Shown here: positions 58,579 through 63,848 of the stretch, one piece after another | Numbering within the stretch: position 1 is the first letter of the stretch | Layout: each line of letters starts with the position of its first letter | NCBI GenBank assembly: GCA_947522735.1 | Contig: CANNTZ010000007.1 | Span: 1-63,848 of the forward strand | Source of the DNA: an uncultured Oscillospiraceae bacterium | GTDB lineage: Bacteria; Bacillota; Clostridia; Oscillospirales; Ruminococcaceae | DNA length: 63,848 bases | Direction: 5' to 3' | The notes under the pieces: generated by a model | Told to the model about the DNA's origin: nothing | The model's database searches: none | Seen by the model: the letters and a program-made list of their open reading frames with translations, nothing else | Position numbers and translations under genes: made by a program

Positions 58579-58974
58579 TCACCCGAACATCAGCCGGTAT
58601 GCCGTATACAGCATGAAAGCCGCGAACACTCTTTTGAGCCATTTTGGCGATATTATCTTCAGCAGAGCCGCACCGAGCGCTGCGCCCAATATTCCGCCGG
58701 GGATATACGGCGCGGCGTCGCCGAGCTTGACGCTGCCGTTTGAGACGTACATCCATGCGCTGAATGCGCTCAGCGGAAATATCAGCGCTATCGATGTCGC
58801 GTGCGCCCTCCGTGCCTGATCTCCGCCCGACCGGCCGTCGTGTCTCCGCCGGCGCCTGCCGCACAGCCGCAGCAGCATCACCGCCACAATCCCGCCTCCC
58901 GCGCCGAACATCCCGTTGAGCACCCCGACCGCCAGCCCCGTGCCGGCGTACATCAGATATTCCAGCCACTGCAT
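58579..58974 (-). CDS. TauE/SafE (TSUP) family membrane protein, half-length
   Basis: A 131-residue protein with GTGLAVGVLNGMFGAGGGIV at the start, HATSIALIFPLSAFSAWMYV, and GGILGAALGAALLKII, the pattern of one TSUP repeat with four helices. Full TSUP anion exporters have two such repeats (about 250 residues), so this is a half-size member expected to dimerise. An Arg/Asp-rich loop (LCGRRRRRHDGRSGGDQARR) is longer than usual. Substrate (sulfite, sulfoacetate or other organic anion) is unknown. Confidence 0.8.
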   Translation of the reverse strand: MQWLEYLMYAGTGLAVGVLNGMFGAGGGIVAVMLLRLCGRRRRRHDGRSGGDQARRAHATSIALIFPLSAFSAWMYVSNGSVKLGDAAPYIPGGILGAALGAALLKIISPKWLKRVFAAFMLYTAYRLMFG

Positions 58975-59279
58975 TCCGTTGCCTCCCCGCCGCAGTTTCA
59001 GTTATAATATCTGCGTGCGCGCCGGATTTATGCAGGCGGGAGCGCCGTTGGCCGTTATTCGTTCGATTTTATTTGGCAGGCGCATGCTTCACACGACAGC
59101 GGCTTCTCCTCTTTTCGGAGGTCGAGCGCAAGCGTGTTCCCGTCAAGCTCCGGCGTCTGCCATAAGTCGTTTTTTGCAAATCGAGGTCTTGCTCATTTGG
59201 AAAAATCAAGATATGTGCGCATTGAATCGGCCGCTACGCTTTTTTCAAAAATTCCGGCCTGATCATCGGCCTCCGCCGC
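58975..59279. other. 305-base intergenic region
   Basis: Nothing convincing: short open frames without ribosome sites, and near its right end a short GGCC-bounded hairpin followed on the minus strand by GGAATTTTTG, which may end the long gene to its right. Confidence 0.5.
59245..59272 (-). terminator. Weak terminator of the glycoside hydrolase-like gene
   Basis: AGGCC/GGCCT short stem with a T-rich tail on the minus strand. Low confidence. Confidence 0.35.
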
Positions 59280-62200
59280 TCAGCAATTCAGTGCCAGCTT
59301 GAAGACGAGCGTCTCGTGCGGCCTGATATTCACCGAGAATTTGCTGATATAGCCGTTCTTGAAATACAGATTCAACCCGGTCTCGTGCTCGTCATAGACG
59401 AGATTCGTTATCCCTCTGACCCTAAGGCCGCAGAGCCTTACGTCTGTCACGCGCGCCTCCTGCGTTCCGTAGCTTGCATAGTCCGTCAGGATGAGCAGCG
59501 CGCCGCCGTCTGCCGTCTTTATCAGATTGATCCCGCAACGCTCATCGGTATAGGCCGCAGGCGACGCAACCGATTTTATGAAGTCCCTTATCGCAGCTCT
59601 TGCAAGCCTGCTGATATTCGCTCTGCCCGCATAAAGAAGCGCCGAATAGGAATCACTCCCGACCTCTGACAGCGAGGCGTTTATAAGCATTGCGCGGCCC
59701 TTGCGGAAAATGACGGCGTTTTTCCCCGTGTAAACCACGGCCTCGGCGCCGTCCGCCCTGTACGGGAAGGAGCATGTGTATGGATAAACCGTTTCGCTCT
59801 TGCCGTTGTAGCGGATCTCATGGAGCCTTTCCGTCGACTTCTCGGCAGTAACTCCGAAGATGTCCTCAAGCCCGTCGATACGGCTTGTCGCGATAAGGGC
59901 CGCTCCGTTTGCGTACAGCTCCCGTATCCTCCTTCTGATGCCGTCGTCAACCGTTCTCAGGGACGGCAGGACGACTATGTCCGCATCTCCCGCGCCGATA
60001 TACCCAAGCGACCTCCAGTCCGTCACAAAGCCCTGCGGGAACCCCATTTCAGCGTTCACCTCATGCACGATTCCCATCGCCGTCTGGCTTTTATTGTAGA
60101 TGGCGTTCGTATCAATCTCCACCGTTCTCGCATCGTCCGCGCAGTCGTAATCGGTGATGAAGACCGTGCTGCTCTTTAACGGCCCCTCCGGTTTGTTGTC
60201 AAGGTATATCTTCCACGCCTTGAGCAGCAGCCTGTACCGCTTTTCCGGCTCCAGAGAGATCAGCTCGTATAGCTGAAGCATCCTGTCGCTCCAATATCTG
60301 AAGCCTCCGCGCTCAAATATTGCGGTATTATAGAGATACTCGTAAAGCTGCGTGACCGTCTGATAGGGCCACGCATGGCTCGCTCCGGTGGTCGGGTTGG
60401 CAAACGCCACGGCTCCGTCCGGACAGCCCGCGACGAAGGTGTCGTAAAATTCCGGCGCTATACGCACGTCCGGCCACCTCTGCTTTATTGTCGCCATATT
60501 AAAAGCGCTGACATGCGTCTTGTATCCGCACGCGAACGGGTAATCCTCAAACTGCAAAAAACCGTCGAACGTCTCGCGCAGCCCCGCCTCCGAGAAGCCG
60601 AACCACTTTGTGTCGTATCCGCCCGCGTATCCGTCGGCATAAAGATTATACGGCCCGTAGGAGAACCTTTTTACCCCCGGATTGACGGCCCTGATCTCCT
60701 CCCACTGTTTTTTGAACAGCGGCCTTGTCCTCTCATTGATATAGGACGTCCACCTGTCAAAGCATTCTCCGGGAATACGTCCCCACCTGTCTTCGTCGAC
60801 CCCTCCGTTTTCATCCACCGGCGGAAAATATTCCGCTATATCCCGGTTCTCCCGCAAAAACGACGCGTATATATCGCGCACGCCTTGAACGTCAAAGTTT
60901 GCGTGCAGCCACAGGTCATAGCGATAATAGGTGCGGCTTTTTTCTATTCCCGGATAGATATAGTTCAGATAATCCGCGTTTTTTGTCGCCTCGGGATAAT
61001 CCCTCCACGTCTCGCCGTCGTTTCTGAGCGTCCGCTTTGTCATCCAGACGAGCAGCCTGCGGTGATAAAGATGCAGCAGCTCCCACGTCCTTCTTTTCTC
61101 AACGTATTCGGGAATGTGCATCGAGGAATCGACATAGTGCATGATGTTGAAGTCCGGCCGCACAGCCGCGAGGTCATACGTTGAATATCGCGTCGGTATG
61201 CCGTCTCCGCAAAATATCATGGGCAGGCCCGCTGTCTCCTGCGGAGATGCGGCGACAGAATCGTCTATCACCTCAAACGCGGAGACGTGGGAATATTTTG
61301 CGCTGCTTCCGCAGGACGCCGACAGCGCCAAATGATACACCCCCTGCGCGTGGATATCACAGGCGACGGTATAGCTGTATTTCCTGTAGCCGCAGTCCTC
61401 AAAAACGTTTTCATCCGATGGGATTTTTTCGAGCGCAAGCGGCCCCACCGTCTCAAACCATGTGTTTTGCAGCTCCGCGCGGAGGCTGATATATTCTTCA
61501 TCCTCCGTAGAATAGACGTCCACACGAAAAGACGGCGTCTCGTCCGAAAAGAAATAGTGGTTGTTCTTTGCATGGAAGCACGCGTCCTCATAGTCCGGCA
61601 GACCGGCGGGTATCCTTTGCACGATCCTCTTTTCAGCTCCGGACTTGACGGCAAAGAACACTCTGTCCCCAAGCTCTTTTCCGATGAACAGGAGGTTGCC
61701 CTCCTTATCAAAGGTGAACAGCCTGTCCGACACCAGATTGCCCGCGCAGAGGCTGAAGCGCCTGTCGTAGCCTATGAACACCTTGCCCGGAGCGGAAAAA
61801 TCCGTCACTCTGAAAGCACCGCGATACGGTATCTCGCTCCCGTCCAGAAGCTCGGTCAGGTACGGATACTCCTTGTCCACAAAGGTCAGCTTGCCCTTGG
61901 AAATATAGAGCCTTTCCCCGCCAAAGGAGAAATACAGCCCCCAAAAGCTGTCGTATTCCTTCACCCAGCAATCCGCCCGCTGCAAGTCGGCGTGGTTGTT
62001 GTAGATTCCTCCGCTCAGCTCATACCCTATTTCATACGTGCCCGCGTCAAGCATGTCCGCCGAAACTCTCAGACAATAGTCAAACGCTCCGCCGTCGGTG
62101 CGTGGGATGCGGAAGGTCTGTCTGAACAGCTCCTTCCTTTCGAGCGCATCCCCCTCTACGGCGATATTTGAAAACCCCGCCGCGGTGACTCCGGATTCCT

Positions 62201-62720
62201 TTGAGAGCGCAATTATCCCGCGGGACAATTCCGCGTCAAACACAAATACTTTCTCAAGCAGCGATATTTTCAGCCGGCCGTCTCTGTATTCAGCCTCGAA
62301 TGCGTGCGAATAATCCGGCAGCATCGTCACGTCTCCGGCGATCTGTCTTCCAAGCTCCGTGCGTGTCACGCCGTCGCAGCGCACTAAAATCAGCTCGACG
62401 GTGCGCGCGTCGTCGGCATAGCCAATCTCAAGCATATGCCCCGCACGTTCAGAGCGGTCGTAACCCAAGCAGACGCCCCACGCCCAGCGGCAAAACGGGC
62501 TTTTCCCCTTAACGGACAGATAGCGCAGCCCCGCAGACAGCCGGAAAAAGCCTGTCTCCGGCATGATGAGAAGCTGTCTTACGTGATCCCTCTTGATATA
62601 AAAGCAGCCCTCGTCAACGTATCCGTCAAAGGACGAATATTTGTGAGTTGCCTCCGGAGCTATTGAATAGGGCTGGCGTTTATCCGTGCAGCTTTTAAAA
62701 TTCTCCTTGAAGATGATCAT
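59280..62720 (-). CDS. Large putative glycoside hydrolase-like protein
   Basis: A 1146-residue protein with no signal peptide. The N-terminal half (to about 480) is beta-rich, suggesting jelly-roll and sandwich modules. The central part (about 490-860) looks like a TIM-barrel hydrolase: WGRIPGECFDRWTSYINERT, SYGPYNLYADGYAGGYDTKW, LQFEDYPFACG and APEFYDTFVAG carry conserved acidic residues. Then a GATase-like module of the beta-galactosidase trimerisation type (ADIVVLPSLRTVDDGIRRRI, NGAALIATSRIDGL) and a C-terminal beta domain. No named family could be assigned. GGGAG precedes ATG 62720. It follows a YtcP permease, so an imported saccharide is the likely substrate. Confidence 0.6.
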   Translation of the reverse strand: MIIFKENFKSCTDKRQPYSIAPEATHKYSSFDGYVDEGCFYIKRDHVRQLLIMPETGFFRLSAGLRYLSVKGKSPFCRWAWGVCLGYDRSERAGHMLEIGYADDARTVELILVRCDGVTRTELGRQIAGDVTMLPDYSHAFEAEYRDGRLKISLLEKVFVFDAELSRGIIALSKESGVTAAGFSNIAVEGDALERKELFRQTFRIPRTDGGAFDYCLRVSADMLDAGTYEIGYELSGGIYNNHADLQRADCWVKEYDSFWGLYFSFGGERLYISKGKLTFVDKEYPYLTELLDGSEIPYRGAFRVTDFSAPGKVFIGYDRRFSLCAGNLVSDRLFTFDKEGNLLFIGKELGDRVFFAVKSGAEKRIVQRIPAGLPDYEDACFHAKNNHYFFSDETPSFRVDVYSTEDEEYISLRAELQNTWFETVGPLALEKIPSDENVFEDCGYRKYSYTVACDIHAQGVYHLALSASCGSSAKYSHVSAFEVIDDSVAASPQETAGLPMIFCGDGIPTRYSTYDLAAVRPDFNIMHYVDSSMHIPEYVEKRRTWELLHLYHRRLLVWMTKRTLRNDGETWRDYPEATKNADYLNYIYPGIEKSRTYYRYDLWLHANFDVQGVRDIYASFLRENRDIAEYFPPVDENGGVDEDRWGRIPGECFDRWTSYINERTRPLFKKQWEEIRAVNPGVKRFSYGPYNLYADGYAGGYDTKWFGFSEAGLRETFDGFLQFEDYPFACGYKTHVSAFNMATIKQRWPDVRIAPEFYDTFVAGCPDGAVAFANPTTGASHAWPYQTVTQLYEYLYNTAIFERGGFRYWSDRMLQLYELISLEPEKRYRLLLKAWKIYLDNKPEGPLKSSTVFITDYDCADDARTVEIDTNAIYNKSQTAMGIVHEVNAEMGFPQGFVTDWRSLGYIGAGDADIVVLPSLRTVDDGIRRRIRELYANGAALIATSRIDGLEDIFGVTAEKSTERLHEIRYNGKSETVYPYTCSFPYRADGAEAVVYTGKNAVIFRKGRAMLINASLSEVGSDSYSALLYAGRANISRLARAAIRDFIKSVASPAAYTDERCGINLIKTADGGALLILTDYASYGTQEARVTDVRLCGLRVRGITNLVYDEHETGLNLYFKNGYISKFSVNIRPHETLVFKLALNC

Positions 62721-62793
62721 TCCCGATTCTCCCTTGCCCTTTCGATATTTTCAGCCCTGCTTTTCCGGGAGCCACGGCTCGCTCCCGGCGTCC

Positions 62794-63687
62794 TCATCCC
62801 TTTACCGCGCCGAGCATGATGCCCTTGACAAAATATTTCTGGAAGAAAGGATAGACGATGACTATCGGAAAGGTGGTGATGACCATCGTCGCGACGCGCA
62901 CGGTGATCGGCGAGACGTTCATAAAGCTTGAGGCGCTGCCCTCGCCTCCCTTTGCAAGCTGCTCGGCCATCTTCTTCATATTCTCCGCCAGCTGCACCAT
63001 CCTGCCCATCATGCTTTGCAGGGTGACAAGGTTCTCCGATTTTGTGTAGAGCATTGTGTCCATCCACGAGTTCCACTGGCCGACAATGCAATAGAGCGCG
63101 ACGGTGGCGAAGATTGGCAGCGATGCCGGAAAAATTATCCTGAAATAGATGGTGACGGTGCTCGCGCCGTCGATGCGCGCCGATTCCTCAAGCGAATCCG
63201 GGATGGACTCATAGTATGCCATGAACAGTATCGCGTTGTAGAAGCTCCAGAGCGCCGGGATGATGTAGACAAGAAAGTTATCGAGCAGACCGATATCGCG
63301 CAGGAGCAGGTAGGTCGGGATAAGTCCGCCGCCGAAGTACATTGTTATCACGAAAAAGGTGGTGTAGAATTTGCGAAAGACCAGGTCGCGCTTGCTCAGG
63401 CCGTAGGCCGCGGCGCCGGTTATGATGCAGTGCCCGACAGTGCCGAGCACCGTCCTGAGCACCGAGTTGCGCACCGCGACGAGCATCTGAGAGCTGTTGA
63501 TGACGAAGCTGTAATTTTCAAGGGTGAATTTGCGCGGCCAAAGATAGAGCGGGCCCTTGAGAAAGTCGTTGGCGTCGTTGAAGGAGACGATGATGCAGTA
63601 CCAGAACGGATAGAGCATGATGACAAGCACGGTTATCATTATAAGTCCGTTCACCGCAGAGAATACGATTTCCCGATATAAAGACAC
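62794..63687 (-). CDS. Carbohydrate ABC transporter permease, YtcP family
   Basis: A 297-residue permease with six helices, MYFGGGLIPTYLLLRDIGLL, EAA loop (LEESARIDGASTVTIYFRII) and family ending (FFQKYFVKGIMLGAVKG). Start is GTG 63687 without a visible SD; an in-frame stop lies five codons upstream, and the N-terminus is a little shorter than usual. Its LplB partner and receptor, normally upstream, are missing from the window; instead a different sequence begins, so the operon may have been cut by an insertion. It precedes the putative glycoside hydrolase. Confidence 0.88.
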   Translation of the reverse strand: MSLYREIVFSAVNGLIMITVLVIMLYPFWYCIIVSFNDANDFLKGPLYLWPRKFTLENYSFVINSSQMLVAVRNSVLRTVLGTVGHCIITGAAAYGLSKRDLVFRKFYTTFFVITMYFGGGLIPTYLLLRDIGLLDNFLVYIIPALWSFYNAILFMAYYESIPDSLEESARIDGASTVTIYFRIIFPASLPIFATVALYCIVGQWNSWMDTMLYTKSENLVTLQSMMGRMVQLAENMKKMAEQLAKGGEGSASSFMNVSPITVRVATMVITTFPIVIVYPFFQKYFVKGIMLGAVKG

Positions 63688-63730
63688 CGAGATTGATACA
63701 ATTTAATTATTCCTCTGCCGATTTTGCCGC

Positions 63731-63764
63731 TTGAGGGGTAAGTTGGCGTTTGAGGGGTAAGTTG
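63731..63764 (+). repeat. Direct repeat TTGAGGGGTAAGTTG, two copies
   Basis: A 15-base unit is exact at 63731-63745 and 63750-63764 (19-base period). It may be a protein-binding site of the element to the right. Confidence 0.6.
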
Positions 63765-63768
63765 TGGA

Positions 63769-63793
63769 AGCCGGGGTGTCCCGGCTGTTTTTG
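63769..63793 (+). terminator. Terminator-like hairpin before the right-edge gene
   Basis: AGCCGGG (63769-63775) pairs with CCCGGCT (63780-63786), followed by GTTTTTG. It may stop incoming transcription at the element boundary or be a leader attenuator. Confidence 0.6.
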
Positions 63794-63811
63794 TTATATG
63801 GAGGTGGCAGC

Positions 63812-63848
63812 ATGAAACAGATCACAAACAAGGAATATGAGGAATGGA
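63812..63848 (+). CDS. 5' end of an unknown gene cut by the window edge
   Basis: GGAGGTGG lies 4 bases before ATG 63812; only 12 codons are seen (MKQITNKEYEEW). The protein cannot be identified. The hydrophilic start and lack of link to the permease operon suggest a small mobile-element gene. Confidence 0.45.
   Translation, partial: MKQITNKEYEEW

Noticed and set aside
1..63848. tRNA, rRNA, CRISPR array, insertion sequence with transposase
   Set aside because: None recognised on either strand; only a suspected element start at the right edge.

Overview
The window looks like a chromosomal segment of a GC-rich, anaerobic, low-copy-of-promoter-noise Firmicute, most likely in the Clostridia (Eubacteriales, Oscillospiraceae-like). 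The reasons are the ssb-rpsR pair, the ylxM-ffh-rpsP-khpA-rimM-trmD operon, NrdR, an HPr with the regulatory serine, type III glutamine synthetase, a YesM/YesN-type two-component pair, LplB/YtcP sugar permeases, and SD sequences of the AGGAGG type with TTGACA-17-TATAAT promoters. No tRNA, rRNA or CRISPR array was found. Taxonomic placement is inference; no 16S is present.

Layout. 1-8.1 kb (+): end of ssb, rpsR, a PduL-type phosphotransacylase, valS, a CBM9-like protein, a radical SAM enzyme, an aluminium-resistance/methionine-gamma-lyase family PLP enzyme and a LysR regulator. 8.1-18 kb (-): a radical SAM protein, a beta-CASP ribonuclease-like protein, nrdR, a type IIA topoisomerase A subunit, ptsH, then trmD-rimM-khpA-rpsP-ffh-ylxM. 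18-23.9 kb (+): a sigma factor divergent from ylxM, a zinc-ribbon protein, asnA, glnA type III, a DUF3842 protein and pyrE. 23.9-34.9 kb (+): a carbohydrate acquisition island with two lipoprotein solute-binding proteins, an LplB/YtcP permease pair, a sialidase-fold protein, a membrane AraC regulator, a zinc dehydrogenase and KduD. 35-44.8 kb: CCA-adding enzyme, type 4 uracil-DNA glycosylase, TtcA-like protein, FGGY kinase, two hypothetical proteins, a multiply frameshifted sugar isomerase pseudogene and a YesN/YesM pair. 45-51.6 kb: NUDIX, GlpP, a DRE-TIM condensing enzyme (candidate Re-citrate synthase), serA, serC and an SGNH hydrolase.

51.6-57.9 kb (-) is the most interesting block. A well-formed promoter and cobalamin riboswitch precede a small HNH-repeat protein, a surface protein, a protein combining an alpha/alpha toroid with a DUF4430 (transcobalamin C-terminal-like) domain, and a complete ECF transporter (T, fused A-A', S). 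The layout is that of a vitamin B12 scavenging system whose surface component has the two-domain architecture of animal intrinsic factor/transcobalamin, here held on the membrane by a two-helix hairpin.

58-63.8 kb: a glyoxalase-family protein, a half-size TauE/SafE protein, a 1146-residue putative glycoside hydrolase and a YtcP permease. The last 160 bases seem to be the start of a different element inserted upstream of the permease, with a gene running off the right edge.
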